DNA from: an uncultured Bacteroidales bacterium | Lineage (GTDB): Bacteria; Bacteroidota; Bacteroidia; Bacteroidales; Muribaculaceae | Reading direction: 5' to 3' | NCBI GenBank assembly: GCA_902792895.1 | Contig: CADBBK010000002.1 | Coordinates: forward strand, 1 to 64,000 | DNA: 64,000 nt | In this document: positions 18,462-26,957 of the stretch, one piece after another | Numbering within the stretch: the first letter of the stretch is position 1 | How the letters are laid out: each line of letters begins with the position of its first letter | Translations under genes and position numbers: made by a program | Notes under the pieces: generated by a model | Told to the model about the DNA's origin: nothing | What the model saw: the letters and a program-made list of their open reading frames with translations, nothing else | The model's database searches: none

Positions 18462-19052
18462 TTAGTTCTTCTTCAGATCGTCAGCAACCTTCTGAGCAGC
18501 GTCAGCAGCCTTCTCCTTGGCAGCGTCAACAGCGTTGGCAGCGGCATCCTTAGCAGCGTCCTTAGCGGCGTCAACAGCCTCACCAGCCTTGTCGGCAGCA
18601 GCGTTAGCGGCATCCTTAGCGGCGTCAACGGCACCGTCAACAGCCTCACCAACCTTCTCAGCAGCCTGCTTTGCTACGAAGTCAGCAAAACCAGCCTTCA
18701 GGTCCTCGGGAACGTCGATGTAGTTGGTCATCTTCTCAGCCAGGGTCGGGATCTTAGCCAGGATGGCTTCCTTGTTGTTCTCCCAAACGGTCTTCAGGAT
18801 GTTGATGATGTTGAAGTAACCAGCCTGGTCACCACCCTTCAGCAACTCCTCAGCCTTGGCCTTGATGCCATCGAGCAGAGTTACAGCGCTAGCCTCATCG
18901 GCGCAGTTCAGCAGGTCGGCAGCTACACCGTCAACAGTGTACTCAGCTACGGGAGCCTCTTCTACAACCTCCTCAGCGGGCTTGGTCTCGGTCTTGCAAC
19001 CAACAAATGCGATAGCAGCTACAGCTGCAAACATCAATAAAAACTTCTTCAT
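18462..19052 (-). CDS. Alanine-rich amphipathic-helix lipoprotein
   Basis: The 196-residue protein has a lipoprotein signal peptide ending FVGCK (lipidated Cys about 19), so it is probably membrane anchored. The first half has no recognised domain. From about residue 135 to the end it is built from 11-residue-like repeats rich in Ala, Asp and Lys (AAKDAANAAADKAGEAVDAA and so on), predicted to form a long amphipathic helix as in LEA or apolipoprotein-like proteins. The promoter is near ideal (TTTG-N19-TACTTTTG), suggesting strong expression. Function is unknown; a stress or envelope role is only a guess. Confidence 0.7.
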   Translation of the reverse strand: MKKFLLMFAAVAAIAFVGCKTETKPAEEVVEEAPVAEYTVDGVAADLLNCADEASAVTLLDGIKAKAEELLKGGDQAGYFNIINILKTVWENNKEAILAKIPTLAEKMTNYIDVPEDLKAGFADFVAKQAAEKVGEAVDGAVDAAKDAANAAADKAGEAVDAAKDAAKDAAANAVDAAKEKAADAAQKVADDLKKN

Positions 19053-19110
19053 AATAAAACAACTTTTTAAATAAATAAATGATAAATAATAATAAAACGA
19101 TTCAACGCCG

Positions 19111-19141
19111 CAAAAGTAGCGGCTATTTTTGAATTACCAAA
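19111..19141 (-). promoter_or_regulatory. Lipoprotein gene promoter (TTTG-N19-TACTTTTG)
   Basis: On the minus strand TTTG (19138-19141) is 19 bp from TACTTTTG (19111-19118), giving a leader of about 50 nt before the ATG at 19052. This is one of the best promoter matches in the window. Confidence 0.7.
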
Positions 19142-19287
19142 TTTTTTTGCTCCTAATTTTCATTTTTTAATACTTTTCTTACCCTTTTGGGGCTCTTTTG
19201 GTGCCAAAATCCTGAAAATTAGTCCCTGTTTAGACAAAACCCGATAATATATTTGTGTTTTTGTGTTCAACTTGAACTAATTTTCTA

Positions 19288-19295
19288 TAACTTTG
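19288..19295 (+). promoter_or_regulatory. -7 box (TAACTTTG) of the nine-gene run
   Basis: TAACTTTG lies 102 bp before the Zn-peptidase ATG, giving a long AT-rich leader. TTG at 19261 is 24 bp upstream, a loose match. The 345-bp gap 19053-19397 holds only the two divergent promoters and no gene. Confidence 0.5.
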
Positions 19296-19397
19296 CGGTG
19301 CAGAATTTTGTCCAGCATTGGTCTTTACAATTTTCGTGCCAACTGTTGCTTTTGCAACAACAAAATTGAAAACTAACTATTAAATATACTGAAGAAT

Positions 19398-20078
19398 ATG
19401 TTCATTTGGATCATAATGGGAGGTATCTTTATTCTGAGCATGATAGTTCAGAACTCCCTCAAGTCGAAATTTGCCAAGTACAGCAGAATTCCGCTAGGTG
19501 TACCCATGGCAGGAAGGGACGTTGCAGCAGCCATGCTCCAACAGAATGGTTGTGGCAATGTGCAGGTGACAAGCGTCAGTGGACAGCTGACGGACCACTT
19601 CAACCCTGCTAACATGACAGTGAACCTCAGTGAGCCGGTTTATGGCACCAATAGCATCGCGGCAGCAGCCGTTGCCGCCCATGAGTGCGGACATGCTGTC
19701 CAGCATAGGGTGGGGTACAGCATGCTCCAGTTGCGCACCAAGATGGTGCCCATTGTGCAGTTTGCCTCCAGCACCATCCAGTGGCTCCTGCTCGCCGGCA
19801 TTGTTGTTGTGAGTTGGACCCCGATTCCCTTGTACATAGCCATAGCCCTGTTCGCAACGACAGTGCTGTTCAGTTTCGTGACCTTGCCTGTCGAGGTCGA
19901 TGCCAGCCGTCGTGCTATCCAGTGGCTCGAGGGTTCAGGCTTGGCTGCTGGCCAGCAGTTGGAATATGCCAAGGACGCCTTGCGTGCTGCTGCCTACACC
20001 TACGTCGTGGCCGCCATCGGCTCCCTTGCTACATTATTATATTATGTAGCTATTATATTTGGAGGAAACAGAAGATAA
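19398..20078 (+). CDS. Membrane zinc metallopeptidase (YugP-like, Zn_peptidase_2)
   Basis: The 226-residue protein has an N-terminal membrane helix ([17 protein letters not shown]), the zinc motif [11 protein letters not shown] at about residues 93-103, then two hydrophobic helices (about 120-160) and a C-terminal one. The layout matches pfam04298, named for Bacillus YugP, whose substrates are unknown. It is the first gene of a tightly spaced run; hisS begins 40 bp after its stop. Confidence 0.88.
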   Translation: MFIWIIMGGIFILSMIVQNSLKSKFAKYSRIPLGVPMAGRDVAAAMLQQNGCGNVQVTSVSGQLTDHFNPANMTVNLSEPVYGTNSIAAAAVAAHECGHAVQHRVGYSMLQLRTKMVPIVQFASSTIQWLLLAGIVVVSWTPIPLYIAIALFATTVLFSFVTLPVEVDASRRAIQWLEGSGLAAGQQLEYAKDALRAAAYTYVVAAIGSLATLLYYVAIIFGGNRR

Positions 20079-20118
20079 TACAGTTGAACACATCGATTTA
20101 TATATAAAAAAACAGATA

Positions 20119-21483
20119 ATGGCACAAAAACCCTCTATCCCTAAGGGGACGCGCGACTTCTCGCCCATCGAGATGGCGCGCCGTAACTATATATTCAATA
20201 CAATTAAAGACGTTTTCCTGCTCTATGGCTTTCAGCAGATAGAGACTCCCGCTATCGAGAACCTGTCCACACTGATGGGCAAGTATGGCGAAGAGGGAGA
20301 CAAACTGTTGTTCAAAATCCTCAACAGCGGCGACTACCTCAAGGATGCTCCCGATGACCTCCTGGAGGCACATGACTCGTTGCATCTGACTACCCGCATC
20401 AGCGAGAAGGGACTGCGCTATGACTTGACGGTGCCCTTCGCGCGCTATGTGGTGCAGCACCGCAACAACGTGCAGATGCCCTTCAAGCGCTATCAGGTGC
20501 AGCCCGTGTGGCGTGCCGACCGTCCCCAGAAGGGGCGTTATCGCGAGTTCTACCAGTGTGATGCCGACATTGTGGGCAGTGATTCACTGTTCAATGAGGT
20601 GGAACTGGTGACCATGATCGATGAAGTGTTCAACCGCTTCAATATCAATGTGGCCATCAAACTCAATAACAGGAAAATCCTCAGCGGCATTGCCGAGATC
20701 ATCGGTGCCGCCGACAAGATTGTCGATATCACTGTCGCTATTGATAAACTCGACAAAATCGGTCTTGACAATGTCAATGCCGAACTCAAGGAGAAAGGCC
20801 TGAGCGATGAGGCTATATCCACGCTGCAACCCTTGCTGGCACTCGATGGCACCAACGAAGAGCGCTTGGCGTCTCTGTCTGGTATGCTTGCTGCCAGCGA
20901 GACGGGCATGAAGGGCATCGAGGAGATGCGTTATGTGCTCGATCATGTAGCTGCTTTGGGCACTCGCGCCAGTGTTGAACTCGATGTGTCACTGGCCCGT
21001 GGCCTGAACTACTACACGGGTACTATCCTCGAGGTCAAGGCCTTGGATGTTGCCATCGGCAGCATCACGGGTGGCGGACGCTATGATAACCTGACCGGCG
21101 TGTTCGGTATGCCGGGCTTGTCGGGTGTGGGCATCAGTTTTGGTGCCGACCGCATCTATGACGTGCTCAACGCCCTCGACCTTTATCCTGCCGACACCAT
21201 GGCCACGGCTCGGGTGATGTTCGTCAATTTCGGTGAGCAGGAAGCAACCGCTTCGCTCAAGCACATCATGGCATTGCGTCGTGCCGGCATCAGTGCCGAG
21301 CTCTATCCCGATAGCGCCAAGATGAAGAAGCAGATGAACTATGCCAATGACCGCAAGATTCCCTTTGTGGCCATCGTGGGCGCCGACGAGGTGAACAATG
21401 GCACCATTGCCTTGAAGGACATGGCAACAGGCGAGCAGCAGACGTTGACCGTCGATCAGGTAATAGAGCATCTGGCGAAATAA
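20119..21483 (+). CDS. hisS: Histidyl-tRNA synthetase
   Basis: The 454-residue class II aminoacyl-tRNA synthetase charges tRNA-His. The N-terminus [17 protein letters not shown] matches the family. The catalytic core has [12 protein letters not shown] (motif 2 area) and the histidine-binding [13 protein letters not shown], and motif 3 is [18 protein letters not shown]-terminal anticodon-binding domain follows. The start at 20119 is chosen because the in-frame ATG at 20059 lies within the preceding gene. The Crp-like gene follows after 13 bp. Confidence 0.96.
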   Translation: MAQKPSIPKGTRDFSPIEMARRNYIFNTIKDVFLLYGFQQIETPAIENLSTLMGKYGEEGDKLLFKILNSGDYLKDAPDDLLEAHDSLHLTTRISEKGLRYDLTVPFARYVVQHRNNVQMPFKRYQVQPVWRADRPQKGRYREFYQCDADIVGSDSLFNEVELVTMIDEVFNRFNINVAIKLNNRKILSGIAEIIGAADKIVDITVAIDKLDKIGLDNVNAELKEKGLSDEAISTLQPLLALDGTNEERLASLSGMLAASETGMKGIEEMRYVLDHVAALGTRASVELDVSLARGLNYYTGTILEVKALDVAIGSITGGGRYDNLTGVFGMPGLSGVGISFGADRIYDVLNALDLYPADTMATARVMFVNFGEQEATASLKHIMALRRAGISAELYPDSAKMKKQMNYANDRKIPFVAIVGADEVNNGTIALKDMATGEQQTLTVDQVIEHLAK

Positions 21484-21496
21484 ACCGCATCAGGTC

Positions 21497-22180
21497 ATGA
21501 ACAGCATGTACCAACAGTTGATGCAGTTGCCGCTCTTCCAGGGTGTGAGCACCGAGAAAATCACGGCCCTGGTCGAGAAACTGCCGTTCCACTTCCTCAA
21601 GTTCCGCAACGGGGATCAGATATTTGCTGCTGGCGAACCCTGCACCCACATCAAGTTCATCGTGTCGGGTCAAGCGCGCCTGGAGATGCCGTTCCGCAAA
21701 CTGCGTGTGACCTTGTCCCAGACGCTCACCACACCTCATGTGTTAGCACCCGAGTACCTGTTCGGTGTCGAGAACACATATCCCTATACCGCTGTTGCCG
21801 AGGGTGCATGCGGCATCCTGCAACTGCGCAAGAGCGACTACGTCAAGATGGTCTCAGGCGACAAGGTGTTCTTGTTCAATATCCTGAACTATCTGTCATC
21901 GGCAGGGCAGCGCAGCATTTCGTCGGCTATGGCGATTGCCGACGGGTCGGTTACCGAACGCTTGGCTACGCTGATCGACACGTTGGTGGTGAATGGCGCT
22001 ACCGACATCATGCTGTCTTATAAGCAGAAGGACCTCTGCTCTTTGCTGGGTACACAGCGCACTACGCTGGTAGCCACGCTCGACAAGTTGAGCGACGATG
22101 GCATTGTGGAGTATGACAGCGGAAACCTGAGGATTCTGGATTTGCCCAGACTGGTTGAAATCATTAGAAATGGAAATTAG
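21497..22180 (+). CDS. Crp/Fnr-family transcriptional regulator
   Basis: The 227-residue protein has an N-terminal cyclic-nucleotide-binding beta-roll (about 10-130: FRNGDQIFAAGEPCTHIKFIVSG) and a C-terminal winged helix (about 165-220: LSYKQKDLCSLLGTQRTTLVATLDKL) with the recognition helix near the end. It lacks an Fnr-type four-Cys N-terminal cluster, so an iron-sulfur sensor is unlikely; the ligand is unknown. The TIGR03905 gene starts 6 bp downstream, so the two are probably co-expressed. Confidence 0.87.
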   Translation: MNSMYQQLMQLPLFQGVSTEKITALVEKLPFHFLKFRNGDQIFAAGEPCTHIKFIVSGQARLEMPFRKLRVTLSQTLTTPHVLAPEYLFGVENTYPYTAVAEGACGILQLRKSDYVKMVSGDKVFLFNILNYLSSAGQRSISSAMAIADGSVTERLATLIDTLVVNGATDIMLSYKQKDLCSLLGTQRTTLVATLDKLSDDGIVEYDSGNLRILDLPRLVEIIRNGN

Positions 22181-22186
22181 AATACA

Positions 22187-22447
22187 ATGCGATATACTTA
22201 TTACACCCAAGGCACCTGCTCTTCACAGATTGACTTCGAGATTGACGAGCAAGGTAATATCCAGGACATTCAGTTCTATGGTGGCTGCCATGGCAATCTG
22301 CAAGGCATCTCGACTCTGGTGCGCGGCATGAAGGCTGCCGATGTCGTGAGCAAGTTGCAGGGCATCCGTTGCGGCTACAAGAACACATCCTGCCCTGACC
22401 AACTGGCCACGGCTTTGCGTCAGGCACTGGAAAAACAACAAGCGTGA
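22187..22447 (+). CDS. TIGR03905 family TSCPD domain protein
   Basis: This 86-residue protein has the conserved Cys pattern of the TSCPD family: GTCSSQI, YGGCHGN and IRCGYKNTSCPDQL. The same domain is found at the C-terminus of class II ribonucleotide reductases; the stand-alone small form is of unknown function and may bind metal. It lies between the Crp-like regulator and a lipoprotein gene. Confidence 0.85.
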   Translation: MRYTYYTQGTCSSQIDFEIDEQGNIQDIQFYGGCHGNLQGISTLVRGMKAADVVSKLQGIRCGYKNTSCPDQLATALRQALEKQQA

Positions 22448-22489
22448 AATCCAAACTATAATCATTGAATATCATTCACTAAGAGAGAC

Positions 22490-22906
22490 ATGAAAAAGAT
22501 CTTATTGGCCGTCATGGCCATCGCAGCACTGACTGCTTGCGTGAATTCTGAAAAGACCGACTACAAGGCTAAGGGCGAGGCTCTTGCCAAGCAACTTACC
22601 GAGTTGTGCGAGAAACAGGATACCGCTGCTGTGCTCGAACTCGAGCAAACCATCCGCACCCAGGAAGAGGCTATTGTTGCTGCCGGTGACTCGGTTGGTA
22701 TCGTTGATTTCCGCAATGCTCTGAAGGAAGCGCGCCAGAAGAGTGCCCCCTTCATTACCGTTGTCAAGATGGAGAGCGGTAAGGCCAAGGATGAAGCCAT
22801 CCAGGAAGTGGTCAACGATGCTTTGGAAGGCAGCGTTGATATTGACGCCGTTTCATCATCGGTCGATGCGGCGCTGAAAAAACAGGCTGAACAAAAGAAA
22901 AAGTAA
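22490..22906 (+). CDS. Small lipoprotein of unknown function
   Basis: The 138-residue protein has a lipobox signal (AVMAIAALTACVNS, Cys about 17). The rest is highly charged and predicted mostly alpha-helical, with no recognised domain, and ends in a Lys-rich tail (KKQAEQKKK). Its size and helical character recall the lipoprotein at 18462-19052, without the Ala-rich repeats. The next gene starts 5 bp after the stop. Confidence 0.65.
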   Translation: MKKILLAVMAIAALTACVNSEKTDYKAKGEALAKQLTELCEKQDTAAVLELEQTIRTQEEAIVAAGDSVGIVDFRNALKEARQKSAPFITVVKMESGKAKDEAIQEVVNDALEGSVDIDAVSSSVDAALKKQAEQKKK

Positions 22907-22911
22907 TCTCC

Positions 22912-23880
22912 ATGTGGCAGGTGCTGGCATGGTTGGGCGATTGTAGTGGCCGTAAGGTGGCTCTCGGCAGCATGCTTTGCGTGCTGCTGCTGTCGTGCGG
23001 CACGGGCATCGAGATGACCAACCCCGTCACCGACAAGGATGTGCGCCGCGTCATCGACCAGGTGGATCACCATCAGACGGTAGTGACGTTGGAGCCCTTT
23101 GTCGACTCGGTCCCGTCATGGAAATATGGCAAGCGTTTTTGGGTTACTGACAATCAAGTCAAACTCCTGTTTGCCCATTCGCTCGACTATGACATCGACA
23201 CCGTCACGTTGGCAGGACGCTCGCTGAGTTATGTGGGATTTGACACTGGTGGCTTGTATGATAACCGCCAGACGGTCAATCTCATCTTTCGCGATGACTT
23301 GTTCCCCGGCAATACCTTCGTTTATCGGACCGGCAAGACCATTGACGAGTTTCGCCCGGGTTTCTCCATCCCCATGCTCATCGACTTGGATATGGTGCAG
23401 CATGTGGCCCGTCAGGTCCAGGGCAAAGACTACTATGTGCGCACCCCCATCTGGTATGACCGCCAGAACGAGCAGATGATAGCCGGGCGGCATTTCATCA
23501 AGGTTCACATCGACAGCGTGCTGCCAGGCAATGCCGTGATGCCCCTGCGTGTACTGTTCACCACGGCCGACACTCGTGAACGGGCAATGGTATGGATGAG
23601 CGACAATGCCTCGACGATGCATGGCCGCGACTTTGATGCCCTGTTTGTCGCCAGTGACCCGCGCCAGGCTTATCCGGCCATCAGTGACGAGAACTGGCAG
23701 CGCATCACCCGAGGCCAGATTGTCGAGGGCATGACTAAAGAGGAATGCCGCCTGTCGTTGGGTAGCCCCAAGCGCATCAATGAGCGCCCTGACCAGGCGG
23801 GTATGAGGGAATATTGGTATTATGACGGCGGCTCCTACCTTTACTTCGAGGATGGACTGCTGAGGCAATTCCGTAGATAG
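22912..23880 (+). CDS. Putative lipoprotein with BamE/SmpA-like C-terminal region
   Basis: The 322-residue protein has a hydrophobic stretch and lipobox (MLCVLLLSCGTG) preceded by about 20 residues, an unusually long n-region if the ATG at 22912 is used. The middle region is not recognised. The last 70 residues (RITRGQIVEGMTKEECRLSL, then GSPKRINERPDQ and EYWYY) match the 'I.xGMTkeevr..lG.P' pattern of BamE/SmpA domains. A role at the outer membrane is inferred. It sits in a compact run with the metallo-beta-lactamase gene 8 bp downstream. Confidence 0.65.
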   Translation: MWQVLAWLGDCSGRKVALGSMLCVLLLSCGTGIEMTNPVTDKDVRRVIDQVDHHQTVVTLEPFVDSVPSWKYGKRFWVTDNQVKLLFAHSLDYDIDTVTLAGRSLSYVGFDTGGLYDNRQTVNLIFRDDLFPGNTFVYRTGKTIDEFRPGFSIPMLIDLDMVQHVARQVQGKDYYVRTPIWYDRQNEQMIAGRHFIKVHIDSVLPGNAVMPLRVLFTTADTRERAMVWMSDNASTMHGRDFDALFVASDPRQAYPAISDENWQRITRGQIVEGMTKEECRLSLGSPKRINERPDQAGMREYWYYDGGSYLYFEDGLLRQFRR

Positions 23881-23888
23881 TTATCCAC

Positions 23889-24656
23889 ATGTTGACCACA
23901 CTGGAAATAGAATTTCTGGGGACTGGCACTTCGACTGGTGTACCCATGCTGAGGTGCAAGTGCCCCGTGTGCTTGAGTGCTGATCCGCGCGACAACCGGT
24001 TGCGCACTTCGGCCATTGTCCGTTATCAGGGTGCACGATTGCTCATCGATTGCGGTCCCGATTTCCGCACACAGATGCTCCGCGCCAGTGATGATAACCT
24101 GGATGCGGTTTTGTTGACGCACATCCACTACGACCATGTGGCGGGGTTGGACGATTTGCGCACCTATTGTTTTGAACGTCCGTTTCCGCTCTATGCACGG
24201 GCCGATGTGCTGGACAACCTGCACAAGCGCATCCCATACTGTTTCTCATCTGATCCATATCCCGGTGTGGCCCAGTTCGAGGAGCATGTGATTGATGATA
24301 GGCCATTCCTGGTCGAGGGCGTGCGCGTTGAACCCATTCCTGTGATGCACTACAAATTGCCGATTTATGGGTTCAGAATTGGCCCGTTGGCCTACATAAC
24401 CGATGCCAAAACCATCGATGACGACGTTGTGAAAAGTCTCGAGGGCATTCCCTTGCTGGTCATCAACTCGCTGCGCTTTGACCCACATTTATCCCACATG
24501 TGCCTCAGCGAAACGCTGGACGTGATAGACCGCATCAAGCCTGGCCGTGCCTATCTCATCCACATGAGCGATGGCATGGGATTACATGCCGAGTCGCATC
24601 GTTTTTTGCCCCAAGGAGTGGAACTGGCCTATGACGGGCTGATCGTTAAAGTGTAA
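23889..24656 (+). CDS. Metallo-beta-lactamase fold hydrolase (PhnP-like)
   Basis: The 255-residue protein begins LEIEFLGTGTSTGVPMLRCKCPVC and carries the metal motif THIHYDHVAGLDDLR (HxHxDH), with further ligands in IPVMHYKLPIYGF and a C-terminal His. The layout matches the PhnP/RNase Z-like branch of the fold, whose members act on phosphodiesters; the Cys pair near residues 20-25 also occurs in PhnP zinc sites. No phosphonate genes are near, so the substrate is unknown. umuD begins 6 bp downstream. Confidence 0.85.
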   Translation: MLTTLEIEFLGTGTSTGVPMLRCKCPVCLSADPRDNRLRTSAIVRYQGARLLIDCGPDFRTQMLRASDDNLDAVLLTHIHYDHVAGLDDLRTYCFERPFPLYARADVLDNLHKRIPYCFSSDPYPGVAQFEEHVIDDRPFLVEGVRVEPIPVMHYKLPIYGFRIGPLAYITDAKTIDDDVVKSLEGIPLLVINSLRFDPHLSHMCLSETLDVIDRIKPGRAYLIHMSDGMGLHAESHRFLPQGVELAYDGLIVKV

Positions 24657-24662
24657 AGTATC

Positions 24663-25091
24663 ATGGATGAAGTCAAGATATCAGAGGTAAAACCCGACGA
24701 GAAAACGTCTGGTCTGCAATTCTTTGAGAGCCGAGTGCAGGCTGGCTTTCCCAGTCCTGCTCAGGGTGAGTATGCCGACACTATCGACTTGAATCGAGCG
24801 CTTATCACCAATCCGGCCGCTACATTTTGTGCCCGGGTTATCGGTAACTCGATGGTCGATGCCGGCATCAACGAGGGTGACCTGCTCATCATCGACCGTT
24901 CGCTCACCCCTCACGACGGCAACATCGCCGTGTGCTTCATCGACGGAGATTTCACCGTGAAGCGGCTGAGCATCCGTGACGACGGCGTTTATCTTACCCC
25001 GGCCAACGCGTCCTTTCCTGAGTTGCGCGTCGAGGAAGACAGCAATTTCCAGGTCTGGGGCGTGGTTTCTCACATCATCAAGAAGGTTTAG
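24663..25091 (+). CDS. umuD: UmuD-like autocleaving subunit of DNA polymerase V
   Basis: The 142-residue protein aligns along its length with E. coli UmuD. The self-cleavage site is VQAGFPSP (A27-G28; E. coli C24-G25), the nucleophile Ser is S63 in IGNSMVDAGI and the general base Lys is K100 in DFTVKRL, each offset by three from E. coli. After RecA-stimulated cleavage UmuD' would pair with UmuC for translesion synthesis. It is not next to umuC, which lies at 57010-58275. I see no obvious LexA-type operator in front of it. Its stop codon overlaps the next start by one base. Confidence 0.9.
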   Translation: MDEVKISEVKPDEKTSGLQFFESRVQAGFPSPAQGEYADTIDLNRALITNPAATFCARVIGNSMVDAGINEGDLLIIDRSLTPHDGNIAVCFIDGDFTVKRLSIRDDGVYLTPANASFPELRVEEDSNFQVWGVVSHIIKKV

Positions 25092-26860
25092 TGGCCTGCT
25101 GCAGAGCAAATATCGAGCGCTATGGCGCACTGACTTTTGTGGCCTGTGTAGCAGTGGCGGCATGGCAGTGCTTTATCGTCGCTCTGGACACGCAGTTGGG
25201 TGGAGTGGGGCGCATGCTGCATGAGTGGCATGTTGCTGCTATTTCGCTCGCCAATGCCTTGTTGCTGCTCTCCCCCTATTGGCTGCTGAATCGTCGGTGG
25301 CGATGGTTGGTGTGGATTCCCATGACTCTGCTCACGCTGTGGTGCCTGATGCAGATGTGCTATTGCCGTGCTTACGATGACCTGATGCCCTGGCGCAGCC
25401 TGACGATGACAGGCAATGTGAACTCTACTTTGATGTCCAGTACATGGGCTTTGCTGCAGTGGAAGGATTTGTTGGTTCTGGTGCCCTATCTCTTGCTCAT
25501 AGCGTTGACGTTGATCGGTCGTCGCAACACGGCCACGGGAGCACGCCTGAAGCCCTTGGGCTTAACTTTGTTGGCTGCCCTCGTCATTGGGGCATTGGGA
25601 TACATCAACGGAACCGAAGATTACAGCGAGCGCTTCAGCAAGAACTTCAGCAATCGGGTTTATTTTGCCGAGAACGGCTTGATTCCCTACGGTGCAATTT
25701 CCTTCTATCAGGACGTGTTCAACCGTCACACGATGACCGACGAAGAACAAGTGATGGTTAAGCGTTTCCTGGCCGAAGATTGCCCGCATTATTCTGATAA
25801 TCCCTATTGCAAGGCAGAGCACCCCAACCTGGTGCTCATCATCGTGGAGTCGCTCCATTCCTGGCCCATCGGCATGGAAATCGATGGGCGTGAGGTGACG
25901 CCTGTGTTGAACCGCCTTGTTGCGAGCGATGGGGTACTCTATGCCCCTCATGTCTTGTTCCAGACCAGTCACGGCCACTCCAGCGATGCCCATTTCATCT
26001 ACAATACGGGCCTTCTGCCCCTGCGTGACGGCGTGGTGGCTGTGCACTACGGCGATGGAAACTATCCGTCTTTGGCAGAGGCTCTGCCGGACTATGATTG
26101 CCGTATGCTGGTCTGTGATGACAAGGGTTACTGGAACCAGACGGTCACGTCGCGCAGTTATGGTTTTGATACGCTTTATTCGCGTGAGCATCTGGCTGCC
26201 AACGGCGCGCTGGCTCGGCATGGCGATGTTGATGACGCTGCGCTGACCGATTTCGCCGCTCAACTGGTGCCGCAGATGCGCCAGCCGTTTTTCCTCGAGA
26301 TGGTCACCATGACGATGCATACCCCTTATCCTCCCGATAAGGTCCGTCCGTCGTGGATTACTGCCAGCGACACCCTCAACGCCGAGGCCCGTTGCTACTT
26401 GAACTGTGTCAACTTGACTGACAGCTGCATTGGAGCCTTTATCGATGACTTGCAGGCGAAGGGACTCATGACTAATACCAAACTCGCTATTGTGAGTGAC
26501 CATACCCAGATGTACTATAACCGCATCGTGGGCCGCTCCGACTATGACTTTGTCCCCGACGACTGGGGTATTCCGTTGATTGTCGCCGGCTGTGATACCA
26601 CACTGCGCTACGATGCCGTTATCGGCCAGGTCGATGTCTATCCCACGCTGCTTGACATCATGGGTGCCAATGATTATCCATGGAAAGGTTTGGGCTACAG
26701 CATTCTGCGCTATCCTGTGGCCGGCGCCATCCAGCCGCGCAACATGACCGTTATCGGCGACAGCACGTCGTTGACACCTCACCAGCGTCAGGCTTGGGAC
26801 ATCAGCCGCCTCATCATCCACCATGGCGGATTCTCTTTATCCTCGCCCATCATCCGTTAA
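25091..26860 (+). CDS. LTA synthase-family membrane phosphotransferase/sulfatase-fold enzyme
   Basis: The 589-residue protein uses a GTG start sharing one base with the umuD stop (TAGTG), implying translational coupling. About five membrane helices occupy residues 10-170, then an extracytoplasmic alkaline-phosphatase/sulfatase domain. Metal ligands are in LIIVESLHSW and VSDHTQMYYNR. In the motif where LtaS has KTSD with a nucleophilic Thr, this protein reads HGHSSDAHF (about S297), so Ser may be the nucleophile. In Gram-negative relatives such proteins transfer phospho-head groups to glycans or lipids; the acceptor here is unknown. Confidence 0.8.
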   Translation: MACCRANIERYGALTFVACVAVAAWQCFIVALDTQLGGVGRMLHEWHVAAISLANALLLLSPYWLLNRRWRWLVWIPMTLLTLWCLMQMCYCRAYDDLMPWRSLTMTGNVNSTLMSSTWALLQWKDLLVLVPYLLLIALTLIGRRNTATGARLKPLGLTLLAALVIGALGYINGTEDYSERFSKNFSNRVYFAENGLIPYGAISFYQDVFNRHTMTDEEQVMVKRFLAEDCPHYSDNPYCKAEHPNLVLIIVESLHSWPIGMEIDGREVTPVLNRLVASDGVLYAPHVLFQTSHGHSSDAHFIYNTGLLPLRDGVVAVHYGDGNYPSLAEALPDYDCRMLVCDDKGYWNQTVTSRSYGFDTLYSREHLAANGALARHGDVDDAALTDFAAQLVPQMRQPFFLEMVTMTMHTPYPPDKVRPSWITASDTLNAEARCYLNCVNLTDSCIGAFIDDLQAKGLMTNTKLAIVSDHTQMYYNRIVGRSDYDFVPDDWGIPLIVAGCDTTLRYDAVIGQVDVYPTLLDIMGANDYPWKGLGYSILRYPVAGAIQPRNMTVIGDSTSLTPHQRQAWDISRLIIHHGGFSLSSPIIR

Positions 26861-26898
26861 TTTTTTAGTTAGAAGTGCCTGAATTAAGTGGTTATTAT

Positions 26899-26930
26899 TT
26901 TGTTATAATGGATAATAATCAGTAATTTTG
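26899..26930 (+). promoter_or_regulatory. Promoter (TTTG-N20-TAATTTTG) of the dockerin/SUMF1 gene
   Basis: TTTG at 26899-26902 and TAATTTTG at 26923-26930 have exact 20-bp spacing. The predicted start near 26936 excludes the upstream ATG at 26928 and supports the ATG at 26958. Confidence 0.7.
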
Positions 26931-26957
26931 CATCGTCATTTTGTAAAACAGATATTG

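Noticed and set aside
25562-26824. 420-residue minus-strand frame opposite the LTA-synthase-like gene
   Set aside because: No domain is recognised, and the plus-strand gene has intact metal motifs over the same span.
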